64,000 nucleotides of DNA from Hemicordylus capensis (GCF_027244095.1 NC_069659.1:26506501-26570500); one strand, 5' to 3'; positions 1 to 11,621 are shown, counted from the stretch's first letter. Numbers and translations: made by a program. Notes: generated by a model from the sequence alone, not told the origin.

Positions 1-157
1 TTTTTCTTCCCTCCTGAAACATTTCCTTGCTGTGCAATATAGCACTGAAGGACTCAGGTTTGGGGCTGGCTGCTAGTCCCAAAGCTGAACTTGCTATTGC
101 GCCTTACTGGGATGGGGTTGGGGGGTTCACACAGAGAGAGAAGTTAAAGATGTTTAT
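1..157. other. Unassigned left edge
   Basis: No gene or recognisable repeat is visible in this stretch. Confidence 0.4.
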
Positions 158-642
158 TAGGGATGTGCACGGAACCGGTTCCGTGTACTCCTGGGAAGGC
201 AGGGAGATACTATAAGGGGCAGAAAAGGGGCCTCCTATCTGCCCATCCTTGCCTTGCTGCTTTTCCCCCACCGGCGCTCTCCCAAAAAGTGTGGGTAGGG
301 GGCTGCAGCATTCCGCCTTGCAGCCCCATTCAGCATCAACACGCAAATGGCCAGTGCATGTGCGCACAGCAAGCACACACATGCACACCGGCCATCTGCG
401 TGGCAATGCTGAATGGGGCTGCAAGGAGGAACACTGCAGCCCCACGCCCACGTTTCTTGGGAGAGCACTGGTGGGAGGAAACTGGCGGGGTGGGGGCTGT
501 CAGGTAGTCAGCGCCTTCCCTGTCATTTAAAGCAACCCACCACCACCACCCACCACCCTCCGAAGCAGTTTGAATGCCAGTCGAGGGACCCAGTTTGGCG
601 CTCCAGAAAAGGAGCGCTGGACTGGTTCAGTGCACATCCCTA
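158..642. mobile_element. hAT-type foldback MITE with 8-bp target duplication
   Basis: The termini are TAGGGATGTGCAC on the left and its complement GTGCACATCCCTA on the right. The flanks are ATGTTTAT (150-157) and ACGTTTAT (643-650), an 8-bp target duplication with one change, as hAT transposons make. The interior folds: about 240-345 pairs with about 370-490. No transposase is present, so it is non-autonomous. Confidence 0.8.
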
Positions 643-727
643 ACGTTTATCTGTTTTTGGAGTAGCTGAGATCCTTAAATGAAGGGAGGGTTTTGCCAAC
701 CCTCACAGGGACTCATAGGTTTTGTCA

Positions 728-905
728 TAGGAACATAAGGAGCTGCCTTATACCGAGTCAGAACGTTGGTCCATCGAGCTCAGTATCCTGACTGGCAGTG
801 CACTCCAAGGCTTCAAGCAGGAGTCTCTCCCAGCCCTACCTGGAGATGGACCTGGGACCTTCTGAATACAAAGCAGATGCTCTGCCACAAAGCTACAGCC
901 TCATC
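728..905 (-). mobile_element. tRNA-Ala-derived SINE
   Basis: Minus-strand copy. Its head resembles tRNA-Ala(TGC) with A box (TAGCTnnGTGG-like) and B box (GGTTCAATCCC-like), and its tail reads towards GGCAGCTCCTTATGTTCC. This is one of the most frequent SINE families in the window. Confidence 0.75.
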
Positions 906-1267
906 TCAGACTCTTGCTGCTGTTGAAGATCCACTTGTTTCCATTTCTTCAAGAGCTGAAGTGCATAAAGGGAGAGTCACTTTTAAAGTGAATGCATGTA
1001 AAGTCCTCCACACAAAATCATGGACAGCCCACCCACCCCCTTTTAGAAGAGGGAATCCTAGCCGGATTCCCCTTTACAAGTATACTCCTGAGCTGGCTTA
1101 CAAGCCATATCGGCCGGCTCGGTGATCAGACCAGACTAGACCCAGTTCAGCCAAGACTGAACCTGGACCAGGCCGGATCGTCTCGAATCCGGTCCGTATT
1201 TGAGCCGAAAGTCCTACACACAAAATCATTGATATGCATATAGACAGCTGTACACAGAGAGAAAGGA
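906..1267. other. Unassigned stretch with small inverted repeats
   Basis: Around 1035-1215 lie short self-complementary blocks rich in CCGG and GGTCC, like those of decayed DNA transposons. No coding signal is recognised. Confidence 0.35.
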
Positions 1268-1712
1268 GATTCTCACGACTGGGCAAACGCAGGCTAAGGG
1301 GGCCTAGCCCGCTTTTGCCCGATCGTCTGCTGCCACAGGAGCCACGCAGCTCCCAGCCGCAAACCCTCCTAATTCCCCCTCCCCTTAGATTAGATTAGCG
1401 GAGCGAGCGCTCCAATAACCCTGTCTATTCTATTGTGTATTGCTGTGCCGCAGCTCCGCACTGCAGTAACACACAAGGAGACCCCCCACTGGGGGTCTCT
1501 CCAGGATGCCCCACATGCTCATGCAGGGCAGACTGGAACTTCCGGGGGCCATGTGGTCCCCGATCCCTGTAGCCCCCACCGGCTCCATGACGGAGCCAGC
1601 AGTCGTGTGGCTGGCTGTCTGAGGATCATCTACAGGGAGAGCGGGCTAAGTCCGCTCTCCCTGCAAACCCTTTTAAGGCGGGTCTCACCGATCGTGAGAC
1701 TCGCCTCACAGA
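1268..1712 (+). repeat. MITE-like repeat, GAGGCT-terminus family
   Basis: One of about ten related copies in the window. It has an inner palindrome (AGGCTAAGGGGGCCTAGCCC), a block CCGGCTCCATGACGGAGCC, and the ending GTGAGACTCGCCTC, which is complementary to the family start. It is non-coding. Confidence 0.6.
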
Positions 1713-2012
1713 ATGTAATGTCTGGAAAGAACTTAGTCCCATTGTTCCCAGGTATAGATCAGTCCACTTCAGCTCCAGGACTGGCTTTAGGGATGGGTGA
1801 GCCAGGCAGTCACCCAGGATGCCTACCTGAAGGGAGAACCAAGCTGAGCGCCATGACTCACCGTTTGTTGAGTGTACTGTCTGCAGTGAGCTCGGAGACT
1901 GTCTTTCAGCTTTTATTCAAAGTTCTATAGGTTGTTTGTGTACTAACTACAAAAGTGAACTTCCATCAATTACCGGGGTGGGCACTAAAGGCATTCCTCA
2001 ACCATTATTTAT

Positions 2013-2120
2013 TAGGCCTGTGCAGAGTTGGATCAGTAGAATTGGACATGGTTCAGTTTTACCAAACCCGGAGGGTTTCGGAGAAAGTCCGAACCCAAAC
2101 TTGTATGGCCAAGTTTGAAT
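2013..2120. mobile_element. hAT-type element fragment, interrupted by a SINE
   Basis: It begins TAGGCCTGTGCAG, like the hAT-type ends at 158 and 7797. It runs into a tRNA-derived SINE at 2121, and sequence beyond 2341 may be its continuation. The right end was not found. Confidence 0.4.
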
Positions 2121-2340
2121 GGCCAGCATAGTGTAGTGGTTAGAGTGTTGGACTAGGACTAGGAAGACCCGAGTTCAAATCCTAATTCAGCCATGATTCA
2201 GCCTTGGTGACTCTGGCCAGTCATGTATCTCTCAGCCTAACCTACTTCACAGGGTTGTTGTGAGGATAAACATAAACATGTACTCTGAGCTCCTTGGAGG
2301 AAAAGTGGGATATAGATGTAAAAATAAAAAATAAAATAAT
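2121..2340 (+). mobile_element. tRNA-derived SINE with L2-like tail
   Basis: The head GTGTAGTGGTTAGAGTG (A box) is followed by GAGTTCAAATCC (B box), then CAGGGTTGTTGTGAGGATAA and a tail ending TGGGATATAGATG plus A-rich DNA. Sister copies are near 15.65, 23.55, 27.95, 29.6, 35.8 and 55.75 kb. Confidence 0.75.
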
Positions 2341-3744
2341 TTAAAAAAAGAAAAGAATTGGACGTTTCCAGCTTGCTTCTGAAAAGCTCGGAGCTTTTCA
2401 GAGCTCAAAGTAGTGGGGAGTCTTCTTTTCTTTTTTTAGTGATCATGGCAGGGGGAGGGAGGCTCCTGCCCTCTATCTGCTCACCTGTGCAAACCCCCTC
2501 CCCTTTAAAAACAAAATTTAAATATTTTTTGCCTATTGTGACTCACAACCAGCCAATTTCTAAGCTTCTCCTGCAATTCTTTGATGTCCTATCACTTCCT
2601 CTTGTATTCTCTGGTGTTATGTTTGTTTTCTTCTGGATTCACAGTGAGTATCCGTGGTTGCTTCAAAAAAAAATTTCCAGGTTTGCCTGACTCTGATCCT
2701 GAGCCTGACCCCAATCCTGACCCCAACTGCGATGCCAACCCTGACATTTGGAGAGGTCCAAAGGGCCCCATACTAACATTTGTGGGGTCAGATCAAATCA
2801 GGTCTGACCCTGATCCTGACTTTCACATTTGTGTACAGGTCAATTGTTTATCCTTGGGCAGTGTGCTGAAATCCACCCACCCACCCCTCTTCTTCTGGCA
2901 ACAGAGTACTGTGGTGAATTTTCATTAAATTCATCACTGACTTGAAGCCTTACCTGAGGTCTGTTTTGGGATTTGAGACTGGGCTGGGGTCACTGAGCCC
3001 CTGACCCACCAGTTTCTTTTGCTCTGTCTAGAGTACTTATCACTAGTTTCTGCATAAGGAGAGATAATACATTTCCCTACCTCTTTCCTTTGACCTTTAT
3101 CCCTTGGCCCCTGGGCCTGTTTAGCTCTGCGCTTTTTCTTTTTCCGCATGAATACTGGCTTAGGTGTGATTGCTCAGCCAGGTGTGGGAGATGTTTGTGT
3201 AATTGCTCCAGGGTAACAAAAATCCCAGCTAGCTGGGGATTCTGCAGCATATCAGCAATACAATGAGGCATCAGTTATTAAATAATTCTTTGTCATAGCT
3301 GTCTGTATAAATGCCGGTTGGGGGGCATTTCAGAATAATATTCACCCATTGTCTTCTGTGCTAAAATCCTTTTCCAAACTACATATTTGATTATTGGAGA
3401 TGTTTTGGATGAATATCAATAAAAGCTGAGAAATGCTCCTTAACACAGCTGCTTGTCCTCTGGTTAGTATTTAGCAATATTGGATGCTGATTAGTGCTTT
3501 TGCTGTAATAATTCAAGAGCCCACTGGATAGAAAATAGAGAACAATAGCTAAATTTAAACATATTATTGCTGCTGCAGCTGTTGTTGTTGATGATGATGG
3601 CTGACATATGGTGCAACATTACACACACAGCCGAACAAGTTTGCATAGTAACACAAGACCACTGTTATGCAAGGACAAAACATGCACAATTTGAGTTGTG
3701 TGAAAGTGCAACCATTATATATAAAGGCTGCACTGTTGTACAAC
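2341..3744. other. Non-coding stretch
   Basis: 2680-2830 carries degenerate GACCCnGAnCCTGA tandem-like blocks. The rest shows no gene. A pyrimidine-rich block and a short (GTT)n/(GAT)n tract occur near 3580. Confidence 0.4.
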
Positions 3745-4010
3745 TCTGTTGGGCTTCCAAATGCACTCCCTGCTGAAATAAGAGCATCTCCTTCACTGTT
3801 TGTTTTTAGGAGGACCCTAAAGACAAGACATACTTATTTTCCCAGGCTTTTAACTGAAACAAAACTTTTAAATTTTAATGTGTTTTTATCTATTTTATCC
3901 TTTTATGAATTTTAAATGTTTTATATTTTATATTATGTTTTAATTCTGTACACTGCCTAGAGATTTCTGTATTAGGTGGTATATAAATTCAATAAATGAA
4001 TAAATAATAA
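3745..4010 (+). mobile_element. L2-type LINE, 3-prime end
   Basis: Translates to an L2 C-terminal motif (GLPNALPAEIRASPSLFVFR, then TLKTRHTYF). It is followed by a tail CACTGCCTAGAGATTTCTG and GGTATATAAATTCAATAAA. Confidence 0.65.
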
Positions 4011-4079
4011 ACTCTGCATAATTTTGGCACCTGTGCAACTGTGCAAACATTATGTTCCGCGTTGTGCATAACGTTCGGC

Positions 4080-4170
4080 AACATTTCCCAGCCTGGAGAT
4101 GCTAGAGATTGCACCTGAGACTTTCTGCATGCAAAGCAAATGCTCTTCCACTGAGCAATAGTCCTTCCCC
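4080..4170 (-). mobile_element. tRNA-Ala-derived SINE, head only
   Basis: Decayed minus-strand copy of the tRNA-like head, with TGCATGCAAAGCAAATGCTC and CACTGAGC. Confidence 0.55.
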
Positions 4171-4724
4171 TACTCCTTGGAGAAATTCTTAAAATCCCTA
4201 AAACATTTTTGCAGATTTTGGCTCCAAGATGTGATCACAACACTAGTCTGTCATATACTGTGACACTGTACTGGCAAAATTCATCATGTTGAGAGGGCTC
4301 TGTATGTGGTGGGGGAGGAGTCAACTCCATTTATTTATTGGGTTGGGTTGGTTTGGCCACAGTCTGCCCTTCCAAAAATGGCTCAGGGTGGTTTAGATCA
4401 TTTAGACCATTCACATTTTTCATACAGTTAAGTGTTGTGTTACTTGGGGTTGCTATTATCAATTTCTCTTTGTTTGTTTTATTCTATTAGGCTGGTGTGA
4501 ATAGGGTTGCCAACTAGGGAATTTCATAGAGGACATGTGACTGTTATGGGGACATTTAAAAAAAATTGGAGGAATAGAGACAGTGACAGGTTGCAATGCA
4601 GAGCCACATGATTCAGGATCATGGACAGGTGTGCCCAGCAGGTGCAGCTGGCTTCTTTCATGTGGTGACAGCTGTGAGAAGTTAGCAGTTAGCTAACTAA
4701 CTGTACTCAATTAGCAGCTATCCC

Positions 4725-4935
4725 TGCTGAGTAAAAAGGCACCTTTTAAAGTGATGAATCTCTTCTATTTATCATGGGGAGAGCAACTGGCCCTATCCAA
4801 CTCCAGCACAGCATTCCTTCATTAGCTGATGCTGATGTTACCTTGCATATATTTTTAGATTCTGAGCCCTTTGGCGACAGAGCAGCATCTTATTGTTTGT
4901 TTGTTTGAAAATCACTGTGAAACCTTGAAAAGCTG
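4725..4935 (+). repeat. Dispersed retroposon tail (GGGGAGAGCAACTGGCCCTA family)
   Basis: Shares GGGAGAGCAACTGGCCCTAT and TTTTTAGATTCTGAGCCCTTT with copies at 12755-13020 (-), 14575-14760 (-), 27190-27460 (+) and 53375-53625 (-). It is probably the 3-prime part of a SINE or LINE; the family is not named. Confidence 0.55.
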
Positions 4936-5044
4936 TCTATAAAAAAAGGTAGACCAAGGAAAGTTGGACTCCCGGACTGCCCAGCCATGAGCCCCCCCCT
5001 CCCGTGAGCCCCCCCGAACATCCTTTGGGGGCCCTGCCCTGTCA

Positions 5045-5445
5045 AAGCTCCATAAAAAAAACAAACTCTTAGCATGGCCGAGGGGTGGCTGCAGGGGTGG
5101 TGGTGAAGTAGTCCTTCTCCCTTCTCCCCTGGTAACAGTGGAGGGGGACTAGGAGTGATGCTGTGCCCATCCATTTGGGCCAGCGTCCTTTACCAAGTGT
5201 GAAGTGCACCTGCACCATTGAGAGATCATCATCATAAGCCCATGACGTCACGGGCTTGCCACAATTTCCTCTGCACAGGCACACCTCATATCTGCTTAAA
5301 GACACAGTGCCCAGACGGATGGGCACAGTGTCACTCCTGCTCCCACCCCACCACTGCCGGGGGAGGGGGGGAGAAGGGAGAAGGACCGCTCCACTCCCCA
5401 CCCACAGCAATGCCTCAGCTATGGTAAGAGTCTTTTTTTTTAAAG
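5045..5445. repeat. Long imperfect palindrome (foldback element)
   Basis: The left arm (about 5060-5190) and right arm (about 5300-5435) are complementary, for example CCTTCTCCCTTCTCCCC against GGGGGAGAAGGGAGAAGG. The centre is itself palindromic and contains TGACGTCA at 5243-5250. It is likely a foldback MITE; the ends are uncertain (perhaps 4970-5580). Confidence 0.55.
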
Positions 5446-5759
5446 CAGAATTTTGGTGGGGTGGGCGCAGGGTGGCTGCCAGAGGCGCCCCCAGCCCTGG
5501 GTATTTAGAGGCTCCTCTGGACCTTGTAGGACCGGACTGGGCCCCCAAGGTCCAGGGGTTTGTACGCCTCTGTCTATAAATGTTTGTAGTCATAGAGAAC
5601 AGCAAACGAGTGGGAGACTGCACACATTGCCATGCCAGCAAGCAAAGAGGCTGGTTTGGTAGCTAGCTAGCTGCTCTGCCTCAAGCCAAGAGGTGAAGCT
5701 GCTGGCCTCACTGGGAGAGCAGGCTCGGTGTCCCACTGTGAGAAGGACAAAGGACTATG

Positions 5760-6095
5760 TGGTAAACCTAAGCAGGGCGCTTTGCAGATTAGCTGCTCAG
5801 CAGCAGCAAAATGCATCCATTCAGGCAAATCACATTCAAAACGTAAACAGCAGGGGGAGCAGTCTCGTGGAAACTAACAACTTGAAAAAACAGCAACTTT
5901 TAAACACCAGAGACACACCATCATAGCACTATATTGCAGCGATTAAATTTGAGACCAGGCATTGGACATGAACAGCACCCTGCTGTCAGTGTAGGGACTG
6001 TGGTGTCACAGCACAGGGGTGTGGGAGCACATTTCCGAGATCCACTGTGACCCCATTACAGGGTGTAATCTGGAAAGCACCCAGGAGATTAATGT
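5760..6095 (+). repeat. Dispersed repeat of about 330 bp, copy 1
   Basis: Homologous to 11975-12315. It shares GTAAACAGCAGGGGGAGCAG, GCGATTAAATT and GGTGTCAC, ending near CTGGAAAGCACC. The family is unknown. A more distant minus-strand relative may be at 45440-45720. Confidence 0.55.
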
Positions 6096-6499
6096 ATGGT
6101 TAAGAAGCAAGGGCCTTATGATCTCCAGACCTAGTCAGCAGAGTGAGTAATCAGCTTCGCAGTGGTGAGCTGAATTTATTCTCAAATTATCCATTTTTAA
6201 TCAAAATATGCATATATAATATGAATAAACATGTGCAAATTTTATGCAGAGTGGAGACTTTGGAGAGCCCTTTTGGGGTGAAAAGCATCCTCTAATTTAA
6301 ACATTTTTGGTGATGGATATCGACTGTTTTCACCATCTGGACCTGGCAACCCTAGGGAAATGAGATTGCATTGCTTTAGGAAACACTTCAGAGCTTCTGA
6401 ATGTTCCCTGATTTGCCTCAGTGCCTGCAATGGCCACAGCCTCAGAGAAGAGTACAAATACCAGGAGCACCTGCATCATTTCCTGGGACTCTATGAAGA

Positions 6500-6960
6500 A
6501 AGGTTTGAAAAGTTTATTTATTTGTTTTTAGTTTGTTATATTTGTATACTGTCCTCAAACTCACATCTCTGGGTGGTTTGCAACAAATATGACATAAAAT
6601 CAAAAGAACAATTAAAACATTTAAACAGTTTAAAAACAAATACACACTTTTACATATCTAATTAAATACTTGGATAAACAGATGTGTCTTAAGAGTCTTT
6701 CTGAAAGCTGTCAGAGATGGGGAGGGTCTTATATCAGCAGGGAATGCATTCCAAGGCCTCAGAGAGGCAACAGAGAAGGTCCAGCCCTGAGTAGCCACTA
6801 GGCAAGCCAATGTCAACTGTAGATGGAACTTCCCAGTTGATCTCAGTGGGCAACAGTGCCCATAATGTTGGTGTTCTCTTAAATTGACTTTTAAAAGTCA
6901 AGCCATGGTACATAGCTGCTTGTTCTCTCACAGAGGAAAGCAAAGAGAAAGACTAAAGTA
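6500..6960 (-). mobile_element. L2-type LINE 3-prime region
   Basis: Minus-strand copy. It has GTATACTG(T)CCTCAAACTC-type tail sequence followed by AAGAGTCTTTCTGAAAGCTG and GGGAATGCATTCCAAGGCCT, which are shared by L2-like copies at 9825-10015 and 48280-49190. Confidence 0.55.
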
Positions 6961-7788
6961 TTATCTCCTCATTGCTGCCAGTCTTGGCAAGTTGTTTGAG
7001 GGATGGAGGTGGGTGGGCCAAAGTGAAACTTTGAGGGGCTGAAGGGTTTAGCCTGGTTTGCTTCTGTTAATATTGCTCCTGGGGAACTGTCAAACACTCC
7101 TGACTATTTGGGGGGCTTGTGTAGGGAACTAGAAAGCTTGAATGGTGCAGTCCACCTCAGAATAAATTTGTGCAAAGCTTCAGTCTTGGAAAGAACTGAT
7201 AGAGAGTTTGAAGTTCAAAAATAGAATCAGGTTTATTTGGGGGTTTCGGGTACTGGAAATGAAAGACTAATTAATAGGCAACACAATATTTAACTGACAA
7301 AACTAACAAGAAGAACAAATCAACAAGATTAAGTTAAAGCTGACAAAGAGGAAGTTTGGCTACATGTCAGGTGATATACTCCATGAATTAGCTCATGCAA
7401 ATCAAACAGTGAGCCCACGATCTCGTGGGTTCTGAAAGGCAAAAGTGGAGACTACAGGCCTGTAGCTCCAAACCAGGTATAGGGGTGCTCCTAGGATCCC
7501 CCAAATAGGCTATCTAGGTAACACTTCACTTTGATCCCACTTTGGTCCTTTCAGATGGCCATTCCCTTTGAGGCAAAGAGGGTCAAAAGCAGGTCAAAGC
7601 AGGACAAATACAGATAGGCTCTCAAAGCTTCCCACAGCCCTAATTTCCGCCCCATCATTCAGTGTCCTTGTGAAAGAATGCAGAACTGAAAATGTGCAGC
7701 ATGCAAACAGAAGTGTGACTGGGCTCTGAGAACCTTGATTTTAGAATGCTTTTATGTCTGTGGCTGTTATGGGACTTGTTTGAAAGGA
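6961..7788. other. Non-coding stretch
   Basis: No gene or named repeat is recognised in this stretch. Confidence 0.4.
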
Positions 7789-7796
7789 ATTTCATT

Positions 7797-9080
7797 TAGG
7801 GGTGTGCAATTTGGGTTTTTGGTGATTCGGTTCGGGACCTGAACCGAATCACCCCCGATCTGTTCTGTGCCTGAATCTGGGTCACCCGAATCACCCCTGA
7901 TTCGGTTCGGATTCCGATTAAATCTGAATCTGAATTTATTTGGGAAGGAAAAATGGGTCCCGGGGCAAAATAGTAGGGTGGGGTGGTAGTGCCCAATGGT
8001 TGGAGGCTACCACCCAAATTTCAGGGGAATTGGGCAAAGGGCTGATTTTTGGGAAATTTTTGAAGTTTTAGTGTCTTTGGGGCAGTTCGGGGGCATAGAA
8101 TGGGATCTGGGCAAAAAGAGTGGGGTGGGGTGGTAGTGCCTAATGGGTGAAGGCTACCACCCCAATTTCAGAGTGATTGGGCACAGGGCTGATTTTGGGG
8201 GAATTGTTGAAGTTTACGCGTCTGTAAGGTTTTCCCCCATAGAGAAACATTGAGGTGTCAGCAAATGGATAGCTTCACGCGGGGGGCAAAGGGATGGCCT
8301 AGAGCAGTGTGGGGTTGGTGATATTGCCAGGTAGGGTCAAGGAATCTACCTGAATTTTTTCAAAGGATTTGGGCAGGGGGCTGATTTTTTGGGAATTGTT
8401 TCTCCTCATAGGGTATATATGGAGCTTTCAGCAGCCCCATAACTGCACTTGGGAGGTGCTGGGGTGGCCCAGAGCGAGTGGTAGTGTAGTGCACACAGGG
8501 TGCCAACCACCCCCATGGGTTTCTAACCCATGGGGTACATGGTTCTGTTGTTTCAGAGGTATTCTGAGTGTGGATTCTATGATAGCTAATGAGATTTCTC
8601 ATTCAACTTCAACAATTCCCCCAAAATCAGCCCTCTGCCCAATCACTCTGAAATTGGGGTGGTAGCCTTCACCCATTAGGCACTACCACCTCACCCCACC
8701 CCACTCTTTTTGCCCAGATCCCACTCTATGCCCCCGAACTGCCCCAAAGACACTAAAACTTCAAAAAATTCCCAAAAATCAGCCCTTTGCCCAATTCCCC
8801 TGAAATTTGGGTGGTAGCCTCCAACCATTGGGCACTACCACCCCACCCCACTATTTTGCCCCTGGGACCCAAAATGCAGGCTGACATCACTTCAGACCTT
8901 TTTGCATTCAAATCAATGGATGCAAAAAGGCGGGAAATTCAAAGAGATGTCATTCTCGAATCACCCGAATTTTTCGGGCCCGAAATTCGGGTGATTCGGT
9001 TCGGCCCTGAAAAATATCGGGGGACATCGGGGGTGATTCGGTTCGGACCGAAATCACCCGAAATTTTTTGCACATCCCTA
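7797..9080. mobile_element. 1.28-kb hAT-type foldback element
   Basis: The termini are TAGGGGTGTGCAA and TTGCACATCCCTA, and the perfect 8-bp target duplication ATTTCATT is at 7789-7796 and 9081-9088. Long arms (about 7930-8215 and about 8610-8870) are near-complementary and the outer ends carry repeated GATTCGG/CCGAATC blocks. A unique-looking loop of about 390 bp lies between them. No transposase is seen. Confidence 0.85.
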
Positions 9081-9088
9081 ATTTCATT

Positions 9089-9610
9089 ACAAAACCAATA
9101 TATCTTTGCTACAGAAACTAGAAATGGCTTTTTATCTGTTTCCATCTTTCCTGTACCTATTAAAGCTTGTAAATGATGGTGTCCTTAAAGAAACCTAATT
9201 TGACCTTTTTACTGCTTCAACACTGTGCTGGAAGATTGCCTTTACACAGGACGAACACAGTGGCTGAAATACTGAGCAGAGATGTACCAGTGTACTGGTG
9301 CAGTGGAAAAGCAACCATATCTAATGCCCTCCCCTTCCATAGGGGAGAGCTGCTCAGCCTTCATGGACATATCTTTGGGAATCATAGAGGACTTCTTGGA
9401 GAAAGGCAGGTGTCAAAAATGGCTGCTTCCCCTGCTGCACCAATGCACAGTTAGTTGGGCTGTTAGGCTGCTCTCTCATTGAACCAGTGCATCCTTGCTC
9501 TTTACGTTAACCCGTAACATTTAAGAAAATGAAGAAAAACAGGTGCAAAAAGGCATTAAGCAAGAATATAAAAACGTTGATCTGACTAAAAAGTTTTAAA
9601 ATACAAGCAC
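9089..9610. other. Non-coding stretch
   Basis: No gene or named repeat is recognised here. Confidence 0.4.
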
Positions 9611-9618
9611 AATATAAC

Positions 9619-9814
9619 CAGTGGTCCCTCTAATTCTTTTGATCTCTGTGCAGAATGAGTTTTGTTCTGGGCAGCAGTATCAAGGCAGTGTGCACACACG
9701 TGCATCCAGAGTGGGGCCTTCCTGATTCAACCTGAGTGGGATCGAAAATGAACTGAGTGGAAATCCAAAAATTTGTGAGCATGTGCACGTGCGCACATCT
9801 TAGAGGGAATAGTG
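9619..9814. mobile_element. Small hAT-type MITE, CCCTCTAA family
   Basis: It starts CAGTGGTCCCTCTAA and ends TTAGAGGGAATAGTG. A perfect 8-bp target duplication, AATATAAC, lies at 9611-9618 and 9815-9822. It is the same family as 61305-61493. Confidence 0.85.
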
Positions 9815-9824
9815 AATATAACCA

Positions 9825-10015
9825 TACAAAATACAAAGCAGCAGCAGTAGCAACGATCATATAAAAGCCTAGGTAAAAAGCTAAGATTCCACATGCTTTC
9901 CAAAAACTGTGATGGAGACCGAGGAGCGAATAGCCACCAGGAGAGCATTCCAGAGTCTGGGGGCAGCAACAGAGAAGCAATGGAGCATAGTAAATCAAAA
10001 ACAAAGATGGCAGCC
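9825..10015 (-). mobile_element. L2-type LINE fragment
   Basis: Minus-strand piece with GAGAGCATTCCAGAGTCTGG and GCAGCAACAGAGAAG, as in other L2-like copies here. Confidence 0.5.
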
Positions 10016-10353
10016 TTCCTGGCTTTTACCTACTGCTCTTCAGGATGTCACTCTCAGGACAAATTCTGTACAATTCCATACGTGCTTGGGCTAAGCAGCA
10101 TTGCTGCCCAATGCTGCAATTTCTGACATCATTTCCCACCCACCCCCACCCCAATTTTATTGGCATCTGGCATCAAGATTATCTATTTATCTATGTATTT
10201 GCTTGCTTGCTTAGTAAGTTATAAAGTTGCCAGTCGCAACTGACCCACAAAACATTTCCCCCCTTTATAGAAATCCCTTGTAAGTTGAGGCTCCAAGCTG
10301 TGGCTTAGTGAGCGTTAGACTTAATCCGGCCTTGCTATCATTGTTCTTTCAAC

Positions 10354-10659
10354 CAGGGGCATAGCAAGGTTGGAGTGGGCCCAGAGAGAAGATTTTAAAA
10401 TGGCCTGCCTCGCCTCATTGAAGCTCAGCTCATGAAGTAAAGAAACCTTAAATGAGGCTGAATAGTGGTAACAAAAAGCAGAGTAAATGTTCTGGTAGCT
10501 CCAGGTCTTAACACTCACATCAATTTCAGAGGATGAATACAACTGAAACAAGCCCGGGTGGGCGTGCAGCTGGGGGAGTCAGTCATGTGATTTGCCTCTG
10601 GGGGGCCCCCAAGGCAGTGGGCCCCCAAACAACTGGCTCCCCTTATAGTTACGCCCCTG
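10354..10659. mobile_element. hAT-type MITE, CAGGGGC family
   Basis: It starts CAGGGGCATAGCAAGG and ends TATAGTTACGCCCCTG. A perfect 8-bp target duplication, CTTTCAAC, lies at 10346-10353 and 10660-10667. It is 306 bp and non-coding, and related by its ends to 62825-63225. Confidence 0.88.
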
Positions 10660-10667
10660 CTTTCAAC

Positions 10668-11621
10668 TTAGTTAGTTGTTAAGAATCATTATTTGAAAGA
10701 ATTGTCATTCTTTCAGACAATGTGCATAGAGCAGGCTCAGACGGGCCCACAGGGCAACAGGGCATATTCCTGGTGTGCCCCAGCCATGTAGCACCCCTGT
10801 GCCCCAACTCCCACCCTTAATTACCTATTCTGCTCAAAACCCGGCGCCCTCCCCACATACATTCCACTGCCCTCTCAGTGCCCCCAGTCTGGCCCTGGCA
10901 TAGAGAGCAGCTGCATTCCCACCCACCCCCAGCATGCTCTGTGTCCTCACTGGCACTGTCCATTGTGAACCGATGTGAACAGAACACATCTCCCGGGCTT
11001 AGTCAACAGTTCCATAAACCAAAAGCAAATTGCATCATGTTAGGGCCCCTTTCACACAGCTTTTTAAACAAGCAGCCCCAGAGTGACTTTATTAACTGTT
11101 AAATATCATTTGCTCAGTTTCCTGCCTTGTTGCACAACACAGTGCTTTCAGTTGCTGAAAAAGCTGATTAGATCACCAGGAAGTTTTACACACGGGGCTT
11201 TTAAAGCCCTTTAACTCTCATCTCCTCCGGAATGGAGGGGGTGCGTTCACATATTGGCCAGATTTACCCCCAAAGTCCCTGCGAGTTATCAGGGAGCAGG
11301 TCACACACAATTCAGGTTTTTCACTGCATGTTAGAGTGTAGTCCAATTTGTATCCAGGGTAAAAAAATTCCACTTTTTGCATTGGATTTTTGGGACAACT
11401 TTGAGTTTACAGTAAAACCTCCCAGTAAACCCGCGGTAAAGCCTGCTGCATGGAGAACTCCCAGGAAAAGTAAGATCGTTAACTGGGGCTTCTGTGCCTG
11501 GAAACAAACAAGCAAGAGGAGCAGCAGCAGAGGCTGCTTTTCTCCACCACAGGTTTTCCAAGCTACAGAAATCTACCTTTCTGAAAGTCTGGTTGATGTA
11601 GTATTACTGGATTATTTCTAA
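10668..11621. other. Non-coding stretch, probably decayed repeat
   Basis: 10725-10900 is C-rich. 11040-11580 looks like a decayed DNA element (TTTTAAAGCCCTTTAA and CAGTAAAACCTCCCAGTAAA blocks). No coding support was found. Confidence 0.35.

Noticed and set aside
5069-5641. 190-residue minus-strand open frame
   Set aside because: It spans a long palindrome, with mirror frames on the other strand, and has no recognisable domain.
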